A stretch of 64,000 nucleotides of DNA, taken from assembly GCA_940671915.1 (NCBI GenBank), contig CALNVZ010003426.1, positions 39,981,217 to 40,045,216 of the forward strand, read 5' to 3'. Below are positions 46,196 through 56,702 of this stretch, one piece after another. Source of the stretch: Paracentrotus lividus. Lineage: Eukaryota; Echinodermata; Echinoidea; Camarodonta; Echinidae. The position numbers were made by a program, and so were the translations under genes. Below the pieces are notes generated by a model, which saw only the letters and a list, made by a program, of their open reading frames with translations, did not search any database and was not told the origin of the DNA. The number at the start of each line of letters is the position of its first letter. The stretch's first letter is position 1.

Positions 46196-46835
46196 ATGGG
46201 GAGACCATAGTTCGCGCAAATTTCAAAAATTATAAAAATTGCCACATTCAATCAACAATATTTCATGTTTCACTCAAAATCAACGAAAACTATGATTACC
46301 AAATAAACGGCAAAATTCTAAACTCCCAATCGCCAAACGAAGAAGTGAACTAGGTGAAAGGGTTTCGACGATATCGCGATTTCAAAATTCTATGTCGATC
46401 GAACGATCGCGCATTCTGCTGAAAAAGTCAACAAAACAGTGTGACCTTAATTCCCGCACGAGCGTTTGACAAAGATTTATCAAGAAATTCCATCAGTCTA
46501 AGGAAAGTGAATAACAGTAAATGTAAGTCAAAATTTCATAGAATAAGATGATATTAATATCATCTCATAATTTTATGATATTAACTCGGAAAATGATGAT
46601 TTCCAAACCCTTGTCAAAAAACTCGGAATTTTGGCAACGGACACGCAATTTTTCGATGTTTGGTCAATAATTTCACAATTCGATACAACATACCGTGACG
46701 AAAGTTTGTATCCTAAGCAATTTTTGGTCCCTCTTTCTGATGGTGCTTTCAGATTTTCACGATATTGATTAATTTTTGAGATATCCGTCGTGCGTGAATT
46801 AAGGTTCTGCGCGAATTATGGTTACACCACCATAC
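46196..46835. repeat. Nested inverted repeats after the DUF3504 exon
   Basis: ACCATAGTTCGCGCAAA (46204) is mirrored by CTGCGCGAATTATGGTTAC (about 46807-46825). Inside, GACCTTAATTCCCGCACGAG (46443) is mirrored by CGTGCGTGAATTAAGGTTC (about 46789-46808). The arms enclose about 320 bases without coding potential, suggesting the remains of a foldback element. Confidence 0.55.
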
Positions 46836-46917
46836 TTGTACTTATTGGATCCAGAAGAAAGGTAAGCATAGACTATATAATTTTGTTCATTAAAAAAATT
46901 AAAAGGATAGTGGAAGG

Positions 46918-47105
46918 GATATAAAACAAATATACAATGACTCATTCTCAGAACAGGTTAAAACTATTCGCACTCAGGAACATCACATAGTACTATTCTC
47001 TCTCGGGCCGATGGCCCTCGAGAGAATAGTACTATGTGATGTTCCTTCGATGCGAATAGTTTTAACCAGATCCTCGATTGTCATTGTATATTTGTATATT
47101 ATTCA
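46918..47105. repeat. Near-perfect long hairpin
   Basis: Arms of about 90 bases pair almost completely. The outer parts are TATACAATGA/TCATTGTATA, then GGTTAAAACTATTCGCA with TGCGAATAGTTTTAACC, then AACATCACATAGTACTATTC with its exact complement, closed by a short loop around CCGAT. A transcript across it would form a long double-stranded stem. The same hairpin lies in copy 2 at about 50770-50970. Probably a MITE; no target duplication is evident. Confidence 0.85.
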
Positions 47106-47540
47106 ACAGGGCCAGTTTTAGGCTTAATATGCCTGATTGCAGGATCAAGCACCCCCTGCTTAAGGCTTCAATTTAACACAACGTATTGGGCTTCAGAATA
47201 TGTCGGGTGACTTAATCTCTTACTGTACATGTAGCCCTCAGACCACCCATAATTGCTCTTCTGATTTTTACTCACCGTAGCCTCTCCCATTTGTACCCAC
47301 ATAGCTTAACAAAGAGCCCAAATCAGCCCTCAAGCAATCTCCCCGAAGCTCCTCAATTGATTATAATGAACCCGATGTCTCAAATTCTTGAAGGTGGTTT
47401 AAAAAAATCGTTACCCTGAGATATATCCAAAATAATCGCGCACTTTTCTCACAGCACGCTAAATTTATACCTGTTGTTATAATTTTACCATTTCAAATTT
47501 CAATTTCAAGATCACAACCATTCCCATTTTGTCATTACAG

Positions 47541-47804
47541 AGACGTGGAAGCTCTGCTTTCTTCCCTGCCCAAATGGTGATGGGGGTCATCGTAAACGAC
47601 ACCTACCAGTCCTTCTGCAATGCCATGCAGTCCATTGTTGGTCAGGACGTCGGCATGGAGCAGCTGGCCATGGTCTTCAAGTTCACCAAGGTAGCTGTCA
47701 AGGCTGCCCACTCCATGGGGAAGCACGCTAGCAGCATCAAGGATAACAGCGTCCGGTTCATCAGTGATCGCTTTGCTGTCTGGCTCGATAGTCAGGGAGG
47801 ATGG
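47541..47804 (+). CDS. Bcl-2 family gene, BH1-BH2 region exon
   Basis: The acceptor GTCATTACAG and the donor GGATGG|GTAGGT enclose 264 bases, phase 0 to phase 0 (88 residues). Helical text runs FPAQMVMGVIVNDTYQSFC, then GMEQLAMVFKFTKVAVKAAH, then RFISDRFAVWLDSQGGW at the end. The terminal W-(x3)-Q-G-G-W is the BH2 signature. Where Bax, Bak and Bcl-2 have NWGR (BH1), this protein has GMEQ, so the classical BH1 Gly-Arg is missing. That loss, with the soluble tail of the last exon, is shared with Bcl-2-like 14 (Bcl-G). An indel-damaged duplicate lies at 51426-51690; the next usable exon is about 6.9 kb away at 54734. Confidence 0.8.
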
Positions 47805-49442
47805 GTAGGTGTCAAAGGTCATAATTTAAAGGGCTTGATCCTTGGGCTCTCCTGGGGAGTGGATCATAATTTGCTGACCTCAGAATTTGTGAAAAGCACA
47901 GGAAATGCCTTATTCAAGCTAAGTTTCTGGACCACAACACAACAGGCCGTCCCACGGTAGACATTCTTTTGCCTGCTTCAGGCATCATCGGGCAAGGGAA
48001 AGTTAGATAATGAGTTTATCAAAGGATGCGATGGGTGGAATATACAAGGCATTACATAAGGACTGGCAATGTTGATAAAAATCAAGGTGATGGACAACAC
48101 CTGTTACTGGGTAAGCACCTATGGTGTCAAATTACCCTCGGAAGCCCAAGATACCCAGACTTTAAAATGTTACCCGCCAGCTCAAAACCAGCAATAAGTC
48201 GCCAGAATTCATATTTTGGTTGTATTTTTTTCTGAATTCCAACTTTTCTAGTGATATCAAACACTTGTAGTTTACTCATCATATGAGAAGGAGAGGTATT
48301 AATGATATCCTGTGTTGTCAAATGTACTTCTTTACCATTTTATCAGTTGTTTTATTGGTGGTTTTGAGGCAGTGGGTCGCAAATGGAGGTTGGTATTACA
48401 TTTGTTGTGGATTGAATAATAAAACATGCTAGATGGATGGGAAAACATCTAGAATCTTCTAGGTAAACAGAGAGTGTTTTGAAAGCAATATCTTAAATGT
48501 CTTTACTTGTCTTGGCTTGATTGTGTATTTAAATATATAAGGAATGCTAAGAATCAAAACGGCAAACAAAACTTTAAGCTGGTAAAGACAAGCAAAGCTT
48601 ATTCAAAAAATCACTTCAAATAGGTTGTGAGTTTAAAATCCTTATTATCGCCAACATCCTCAACCTTCAAAAGCAGCTGGGTCAGCTTGCCCATTCCAAC
48701 TTGCACTTCACCTTTGCATGTACATTCTCATATTATTGACCTCCTTTGACTTATATGTACATGTAAACCTGCCATCTGAATTGAAATACCCTGTTCCTTG
48801 CACAATTTTTATCATCAAAAAAATTATTCAAGCAACCTGTACATAATGACTACCTGCCTATGAATCAAGCATTCCATTTTGTATCATGTGCTCTTCATAA
48901 CTTTGTGTTCCGTGCAGCCTGTGATTGACGATAATAGCGAACTCCAAGAAACAGATGTGTGAAAGATGTCTCCTGGTAAAAAAAGACTAATAATATTGCT
49001 CTTCAGATTCTCTCTAGCTACATGTAGTTTTGGGCAATATATTTTCTGATTTCTAATGGCTGGTGTCGATCCTCAAGGTTCAGCATTTATTCTTTTATTA
49101 ACGAAAAAAAAGTAGATGGTGGGTCAAACGTCTGCTTTTCCTATAGAGCAACATGAGCCAGACTCAGATAAAGATTTATCCATGGCTATCTTTGTGTAAT
49201 TGAACAAGATTTCAAACAAGAAAACTGAAAAACCTACGGCTTTATCTTCCCATCAATGTTTTTAGGGTAAACAAAAAAAAATTGGTTGGGGAAAAGTATT
49301 TTTTTTCTTTCTTCTCTCTATTATAATATGAGCCCAAAGAATCATTTATCCATGGTTATCCATATTTAACAAAGAGAATTGAAAAAAAAATTGTTTTATC
49401 AACGATGACATCTTTCTAATCCTGAATTGTTTTGAAATTCCA
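47805..49442. other. Intron sequence after the BH2 exon
   Basis: AT-rich with no exon or structured element; entirely repeated in copy 2 (from about 51691). Confidence 0.6.
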
Positions 49443-49754
49443 GGGGAGGAGAAAAAGAATAGTTTAACTAGATAAAACGTTTCTCAAAGAATAGTGTCGT
49501 TTTTCTTCATGCGTCACGCATAGTACATTTTTTCCCTAGGGAAAAACTGGAAAACTATACGTTTTTCCGACCCCCGCCCCCCCCCCAACCTCTATTCACG
49601 AGCATTTGCGCAACGCCCAACGGCGCAGCGGTGCACTCTGCTGCGTTTTACCTGAATTCTCCACTGCATGCCACTGGGAAACTTTCCGGGCGAGCTGCCT
49701 GAGCATGGTACAGGTGCGCCGAACAGCCTGAATTTTGTGTTTGTAACAGACTAA

Positions 49755-50019
49755 AATAGGGCTGCCTACACTAGTTGCAGATTGATGGTAATAACGAAGA
49801 TTTCAGCAGTATAAATGACGAGAAATTGTGGATTTCATGAACTCGACTGACAGCGTTAATACTCAGAACAAATTTAAGTATGCTGTATCTATATTCGTGA
49901 ATTTTTGTTACAACAAATTGATGGTGTGGTTGTGATGAGATCGACATCAAAATTCAACTCGATTCAGCTGCTCGCAAGATGTTTCTGTCGTGGTCGCTCG
50001 ACAAAAACGGGAGCGCTTT
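49755..50019 (+). pseudogene. Second copy of the DUF3504 first exon, broken
   Basis: Colinear with 45933-46186, but the start reads AAAATAGGGC in place of AAAATGGC and several single-base gains and losses destroy the frame. The TTT|GTAAGT donor is retained at 50020. Probably sequence error rather than a real pseudogene. Confidence 0.75.
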
Positions 50020-51425
50020 GTAAGTCGATGGCGGGAGAGACCATAGTTCGCGCAAATTTCAAAAAATTATAAAATTGGCGCACATTCATCAACAATATTT
50101 CATGTTCAACTCAAAAATCAACGAAAACATATGATTACAAAAATAACGGCAAATTTAAACTCCAATCGCGCAAACGGAAGAAGTGTGAAACTAGGGTGAA
50201 AGCGGTTTTCGACGATATCGCAGATTGTCAAAATTTATGTCGACTCGAACGAATCGCGCATTCTGCTGAAAAAGTCAACAAACACGTGTGACGTCTTAAT
50301 TCCCGCACGAGCGTTTGACAAAGATTTATCAGAAATTTCATCAGTCCTAAGAGGAAGTGAACTAAGCAGTAATGTAAAGTCAAAATTTCAAGAAATAAGA
50401 TGATATTTAATATCAATTCTATAATTTGATATATACACTGGAAGAATTGATGATTTCCAAACCCTTGTCAAAAAACTCGAATGTTTGGCAAACGGGACAC
50501 GCCAATTTTTCGATGTTTGCGTCAATAATTTCACATTCGATACAACTATCCGTGACGGAAAGTTTGTATCCTAAGCAATTTTGGTCGCCTCTTTCTGATG
50601 GGTGTTTCAGATTTTTCACGGATAGCTTGATTATTTTTGGGACGTATATTCCGTTCGTGCGTGAATTAAGGTTCTGCCGCGAATTATCGTTACCACCACA
50701 TACTTGTACTTATTGGATCCAGAAGAAAGGAAGCACTTAACTATATAATTTTGTTCATTAAAAAATATAGATAGTGGAAGGATATAAAACAAATAATACA
50801 ATGACCTTCTCAGCACAGGTTAAAACTATTCGCACTCAGGGAACATCAACATAGTACTATTCTCTCTTCGGGCCGATGGCCCTCGAGAGAATAGTACTAT
50901 GTGATGTTCCTTCGATCGAATAGTTTTTAACCAGTCCTCTGATTTCATTGTATATCTTGTATATTATTCAACAGGCCAGTTTTAAGGTTATATGCCTGAT
51001 TGCAGGATTCAAGACACCCCCTGCTTAAAGGCTATCAATTTAACACAACGTATTGGGCTTCAGAATATGTCGGGTGACTTGAATCTCTTACTGTACATGG
51101 TAGCCCTCAGACCACCCATCAATTGCTCTTTCTGATTTTTACTCACCGTAGCCTCTCCCATTTGTACCCAATAGCTCTTAACAAGAGCCCAAATCAGCCC
51201 TCAAGCAATCTCCCCGAAGCTGCCCTCATTGTATTATAATGGAACCCGATTGTCTCAAATTCATTTGAAGGTGGGTTTAAAAAATCGTTCCCCTGCAGAT
51301 ATCATCGCCAAAAATAATCGCGCAACTTTTCTCATCAGCACGCTAAATTATACTTTGTTTATAATTTTACCAATTTCAAATTTTCAATTTCAAAGATCAC
51401 ACCATTCCCATTGTTGTCATTACAG

Positions 51426-51690
51426 AGACGTGGAAGATCTGCTTTCTTCCCTGCCCAAATGGTGGGATGGGGTCATCGTAACGACACCTACCAGTCCCTT
51501 CTGCAATGCCATGCAGTCCATTGTTGTCAGGACGTCCATGGAGCAGCTGGCCATGGTCTTCAAGTTCACCCAAGGTAGCTGTCAAGGCTTGCCCACTCCA
51601 TGGGGAAGCACGCTAGCAGCATCAAGGATAACAGCGTCCGGTTCATCAAGTGATCGCTTTGCTGTCTGGCTCGATAGTCAGGGAGGATGG
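51426..51690 (+). pseudogene. Second copy of the BH2 exon, broken
   Basis: Same acceptor (GTCATTACAG) and donor (GGATGG|GTAGGT) as the exon at 47541-47804, but 265 instead of 264 bases, with losses such as the GGC of GTCGGCATGG and gains that break the frame several times. The conserved end TGGCTCGATAGTCAGGGAGG is intact. If real it would be a damaged alternative exon; an assembly duplicate is more likely. Confidence 0.8.
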
Positions 51691-52944
51691 GTAGGTGTCA
51701 AAGGTCATAATTTAAGGGCTTGATCCTTGGGCTCTCCTGGGGAGTGGATCATAATTTGCTGACCTCAAATTTGTGAAAAGCACAGGAAATGCCTTATTCA
51801 AGCTAGTTTCTGGACCACAACACAACAGGCCGTCCACGGTAGACATTCTTGCCTGCTTCAGGCATCATCGGGCAAGGGAAAGTTAGATAATGAGTTTAAT
51901 CAAAGGATGCGATGGGTGGAATATACAAGGCATTACATAAGGACTGGCAATGTTGATAAAAAATCAAGGTGATGGACAACACCTGTTACTGGGTAAGCAC
52001 CTATGGTGTCAATTACCTCGAAAGCCCAAAGATACCCAGACTTTAAAATGTTACCCGCCAGCTCAAAACCAGCAATAAGTCGCCAGAATTCAAATTTTGG
52101 TTGTATTTTTTTCTGAATTCCAACTTTTCTAGTGATATCAAACACTGTGTAGTTTACTCATCATATGAGAAGAGACGGTATTAATGATATCTGTGTTGTC
52201 AAATGTACTTCTTTACCATTTTATCAGTTGTTTTATTGGTGGTTTTGAGGCAGTGGTCGCAAATGGAGGTTGTATTACATTTGTTGTGGATTGAATAAAA
52301 AACATGCTAGATGGATGGGAAAACATCTAGAATTCTTCTAAGGTAAACAGAGAGTGTTTTGAAAGCAAATATCTTAAATGTCTTTACTTGTCTTGGCTTG
52401 ATTGTGTATTTAAATATAGGAATGCTAAGAATCAAAAGGCAACCAAAAACTTTAAGCTGGTAAAGACAAGCAAAGCTTATTCAAAAATCACTTCAAATAG
52501 TTGTGAGTTTAAAATCCTTATTATCGCCAACATCTCAACTTCAAAAGCAGCTGGTCAGCTTGCCCATTCCAACTTGCACTTCACCTTTGCCATGTACATT
52601 CTCATATTATTGACCTCCTTTGACTTATATGTACATGTAAACCTGCCATCTGAATTGAAAATATCCTCTGCACATTTTTATCATCAAAAAAATTATCAAG
52701 CAACCTGTACATAATGACTACCTGCCTATGAATCAAGCATTCATTTTGTATCATGTCTCTTCATAATTTGTGTTCTGCAGCCTGTATGACGATAATAGCG
52801 AACTCCAAGAAACAGATGTGTAAAGATTCTCCTGGTAAAAAAAGACTAATAATATTGCTCTTCAGATCTCTCTAGCTAGTTTTGGGCATTATATTTCTGG
52901 TTTTCTAATGGCTGGTGTCGATCCTCAGGTTTCAGCATTTATTC

Positions 52945-52969
52945 NNNNNNNNNNNNNNNNNNNNNNNNN
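52945..52969. other. Assembly gap, 25 N
   Basis: Exactly 25 Ns. Fixed 25-base gaps are typical of automated long-read gap fillers. It separates the noisy part of copy 2 from cleaner sequence. Confidence 0.95.
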
Positions 52970-53357
52970 TTCTTATATTACTGAAAAAAAAAGAATAAAA
53001 AAAAAGAAAAAAAAGAAAAGCTGATGGTGGGTCAAACGTCTGCTTTTCCTATAGAGCAACATGAGCCAGACTCATAAAGATTTATCCATGGCTATCTTTG
53101 TGTAATTGAACAGGATTTCAAACAAGAAAACTGAAAAACCTACGGCTTTATCTTCCCATCAATGTCTTTAGGGTAAAAAAAAAAAAAATTGGTTGGGGAA
53201 AAAGTATGTTTTTTTTTTCTTCTCTCTATTATAATATGAGCCCAAAGAATCATTTATCCATGGTTATCCATATTTAACAAAGAGAATTGAAAAAAAAATA
53301 ATTGTTTTATCAACGATCACATCTTTCTAATCCTGAATCGTTTTGAAATTCCAGGAA

Positions 53358-54733
53358 TAAATGAATTTATCCTTTGCCCCTGTGTATTTTGAATACTGAA
53401 TGGTGGTGTGGGAGGAAGGGGGTGCAACACTCCATGGATTGACATCAGTGCTAATACTAACTTTAGAATGATCACCCTATGAGTTATGTGTTGTGAACAC
53501 AGCAATCATTTCATAAACTAACTGGTTAACAGGGGACTCACCTACTCATCTACATGCATTTTTTACCTATGTACATGTACATCAATTTTTTATCCTATGG
53601 ATTGCTTTTGATCACCAATATCATCTCAGGATAATTCACATATAATTATCATTTATTTCATGGCTACATGTTCTATCCATTTCATCCTACATGTAATTAT
53701 ATTCTGCATCCATGTATGGGCAACTATCATCTTGGGGAACTACTGTATACATGTTTTTATATCTATATATATAAGACAAAGGTTTATTACTAAACTTTGC
53801 ACTTGATGTATACATGTAGATTAATATTCTATTTAATATACTATTTGGCATATATATAATACACGGGCAATGCTCAACACTAACATTTTTTAGGAGTAGC
53901 CCTGCAGGGCAACCACATATTTGGTTGCCCTGCAGATAAAGGGACAAAATATATGTAGCACTGAAAATTTGATTTCAATTTCAAACACTTTGCATAGAAT
54001 ATGATTGTTTAAAACAGCAGAAAACAATGACTGACTAATACACATTTGATTCCATCATGTAGGCCTTTACATTAATCTCAAGACAAAAAAATGTGGTTGC
54101 CCGGCTTGGGCAACTAGTTTTAGCATTTCTTCCAATTTTGGTTGCCCTAGGGTCAAATCTAATGTTCATCTTTATTGGTATTGGAAAGTTTATATTGGTT
54201 ACCAGTAATATATTGATATGGTGATAGCAGTGTCCTGACACATTGATAAAGTATTTTTGACTTTTCCATTGGACTTGTAAAGGGAATAGTTCAATAATTT
54301 TACATGTTGTTTTCCCATAATGGATTTCCCCTTTGGAGAAGCCAAATTCAATCATCAAATGAAGATTAGAAACTTCTAATTTGATTTTGTTTACATCTGA
54401 TTTTACAAATGTTAATGTGTCATATATTTTATTTCTCTTTCCTCCTCATTTCCTATAAATTTTCTTCTCTTTGAAGAAACAAAATTTAACCTTCAAAGAT
54501 TTGAAAACTCAAATTGACTCTATAAAATTATTCTGCATATTGATAGAACAAATTCTCATCTTTTTTAAATATTTTTTTTTAATAACCATAATGTCATTAA
54601 TTTTCTTCCCTTTGATGAAGCCAACTTTAGCAATCTCAAATTCAAATTATTGTGTTCATGATTTTACTTTGTAAAATTGTTCTCCAACTTATTATTTTTT
54701 TTTTCTTTTCGCTTCTTTCTTTTCACTCTCCAG
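53358..54733. other. Last intron with a cluster of GGTTGCCC/GGGCAACC words
   Basis: AT-rich intron. GGGCAACC (53907-53914) and GGTTGCCC (53923-53930) form a hairpin next to the palindrome GCCCTGCAGGGC. GGTTGCCC...GGGCAAC occurs again at 54095-54114 and GGTTGCCC at 54140-54147. A pyrimidine-rich tract ending CTCTCCAG leads into the final exon. Confidence 0.55.
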
Positions 54734-54793
54734 GGATCTGTGGTGACAAGCGATGATTCTGATTCACTGCACGAAGAATCAGAGATAGACTGA
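54734..54793 (+). CDS. Bcl-2 family gene, terminal coding exon
   Basis: After the acceptor CTCTCCAG the frame continues in phase 0 from the BH2 exon: GSVVTSDDSDSLHEESEID and then TGA at 54791-54793. The join places a small residue directly after GGW, as usual in BH2. The tail is acidic and Ser-rich and has no hydrophobic segment, so the protein is predicted to be soluble rather than anchored in the mitochondrial membrane. Bcl-2-like 14 likewise ends soon after BH2 without an anchor. Confidence 0.78.
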   Translation, partial: GSVVTSDDSDSLHEESEID

Positions 54794-55922
54794 AGGACTG
54801 ATCAAAGAGGAGGATAATCAGATGAAGAACAGAGAAGAAGTATGGTCATTCATCAGTAATAAATGCTGCATGAATCACAGAAAACACCAAACATTCCCAG
54901 GCATGGACGAAGAAGAAATGGCGCTCTCCTATGATAATGACAATATGTGTGTTTCTCGGTGTGCATCACTCACTGTCTCAACTTTGAGGGTAACAGAAAA
55001 ATGGACTGCTACTAAGCAGTGCTCATTTTTCTTTTGATCCATCTTAAAAATCATGATGTTATTAGATTCAATGTCAAAGAAATGATCATTTGTTAATGGT
55101 TTCTTGAGAATTTGAAAGTTTCTTATAAATTTGACTTCTGTACTTGTTATCTCCATCCATGTGTGAAAAAACAGCTCTGGTTATTCTCTTACAATCGTCC
55201 AATCTTGACCAAAGATTGCTCTCTCAGCTGCTTTTTAGGTGTGTCCATTCTAATGGAACTTCATTTGTTAAAAGGTCAAAGGTTATGAAGATAGATTTCT
55301 TCTGCTGAAAGATACCCGTACTTTCATGATATTCATGATCAGAACATTACTTTCTTTCTTGTTTCTTTCCTTTATGCATTTAGGGGTTCATCACATTTGG
55401 AATATGTGTGGAAACAATATATGCACAACTGGTAAAAGTTAATTGTCATAGTGCATTGAAAAACCATTATAATCCAATAAGGACAAGGAGAATTATATTT
55501 AATTTTTGGATGTAGAAAAAGTGGGAAAACAAGTTTTGCTTGAAGTCAATGCCATGATATTTGATAGAGATAAAAACCAGCAAGCAATATGTGATTTCGA
55601 ACTTTTGATGTGATATTTTGAATATTATATATTTATTTTTATCACACTGAAGACACACGCACAAAGAAAATGTTGCTCATATACGAAGTCGAGATGGGGA
55701 GAATTGCCTCATGTAAGGAAATTTGTTATATCCATATAAACATATAGACCCCATAGGTTAATTCTCCCTCACCTTAAGTACTTTTACCATCTCTCTCTCT
55801 CTCTTCCATTCAACTTTGTTTGTTTTAATATTAAGTGTTATCTTTAATACTGCACCACTGGTGCTTGTTTTTATATGCTTTTATATTTCCTTCTTTTATA
55901 CTCCAAATCATCATTTCTTATG
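54794..55922 (+). other. Probable 3' UTR and downstream region
   Basis: Follows the stop codon. The first AATAAA is at 54858-54863, only 65 bases downstream; later A/T-rich candidates also exist, so the true end is not fixed. No further coding exon seen; the 71-codon frame starting at 54822 lies in this probable UTR and shows no domain. Confidence 0.45.
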
Positions 55923-55925
55923 TTA

Positions 55926-56259
55926 GGGTGGTATGTCACTTTGCCGAGACGTCTCTGCGATGGATAAAAAGTTTTAGAGACGTCTCCGTGACAATTTTCA
56001 AAAACTGTGACAAAGCAATTTGAAAGAACCGTCTGAAAGTAGTTTCCGCGACTCATGAAACGTTTCGGAGACGTCTCCGCGACAAATTTTTGAAATTTGT
56101 CGCGGAGACGTCTCCCCGACGTTTCATGAGTCGCGGAAACTACTTTGAGACGGTTTTTTGAAACTGCTTTGTCAGAGTTATTGAAAAATAAGATATCGGA
56201 GACGTCTGTTATACTTTATATCCGTCGCGGAGATGTCTCCGCGAAGTGAGATACCACCC
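55926..56259. mobile_element. PIF/Harbinger-like MITE (334 bp)
   Basis: Terminal inverted repeats GGGTGGTAT...ATACCACCC are flanked on both sides by TTA (55923-55925, 56260-56262), the 3-bp target duplication typical of PIF/Harbinger elements. The interior is a long palindrome centred near 56093, built from repeats of GTCGCGGAGACGTCTCCGCGAC-like words; the 10-mer GAGACGTCTC occurs four times. No coding capacity. Confidence 0.8.
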
Positions 56260-56294
56260 TTAAGAGCCAGGAGGATGTTATGTGTGCAAAACTT

Positions 56295-56702
56295 AATGGT
56301 CCAAATTCACAAAGGTGGTTTCAAAACCCTTGTCTGAAATCATGGATTATTCAAATTTAGTAAAAATAATAACTCAATGTGTGTACATTGAGAAAGTTCC
56401 AATATGAATGCCCCATTTTATCACAGGGTGATAAATTTATGCCTGTTGCTATGGTATGAGCATAATGATCCCATAGTTTTGAGTCCACTGTTGATTCCAC
56501 TGTTTATTTAGATTAATCTAAATAAGCAGTGAACTCAACCATAGCAACAGGCATGAATTTATTGCTGTGTAACAAAGGTGCGCATTCATATTGGACCTTT
56601 CTCAATGTCCGTGCTGAATTAAGCGAAATAATTACACAAGATATAAATGATCCATGGTTTTAGTCCACAATTTCAAAACCACCATTTTGAATACGGGCCA
56701 TT
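56295..56702. mobile_element. Foldback/MITE element (about 408 bp)
   Basis: The left end AATGGTCCAAATTCACAAAG and the right end AAAATGGTGG-type complement (TTTTGAATACGGGCCATT) are inverted repeats. Inner arms continue with TATGCCTGTTGCTATGG against CCATAGCAACAGGCATGAA, closing at the palindrome TTAGATTAATCTAA. No open frame. The termini resemble those at 3881-3998. No target duplication could be recognised. Confidence 0.75.

Larger units (their letters stand above)
45642..49442 (+). repeat. Direct repeat unit, copy 1 (the better copy)
   Basis: From GGAGAAAAAGAATAGTTTAA to TTTTGAAATTCCAG, this 3.8-kb unit is followed head-to-tail by a second copy at 49443-53357. Copy 1 keeps the DUF3504 first exon and the BH2 exon open; copy 2 breaks both by small indels. 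Confidence 0.9.
49443..53357 (+). repeat. Direct repeat unit, copy 2 (indel-rich, probably assembly artefact)
   Basis: Colinear with 45642-49442. It differs mainly by one-base insertions and deletions spread evenly over exons, introns and repeats, not concentrated at homopolymers or third codon positions. A 25-N gap interrupts it at 52945-52969; after that gap the match to copy 1 is much cleaner. This pattern suits an uncorrected long read pasted into a gap that overlaps sequence already present. Confidence 0.85.

Noticed and set aside
47655..47700. A conventional BH1 (NWGR) motif in the BH2 exon
   Set aside because: The aligned position reads GMEQ; no Asn-Trp-Gly-Arg is present in any frame of the exon.
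49443..53357. Second DUF3504 exon and second BH2 exon as real paralogous exons
   Set aside because: Single-base indels are spread evenly over coding and non-coding parts and a 25-N gap is embedded; assembly duplication is the better explanation.
54822..55037. 71-codon frame after the Bcl-2 stop codon as an extra exon
   Set aside because: It follows directly on the terminal exon without an acceptor and shows no domain; more likely 3' UTR.
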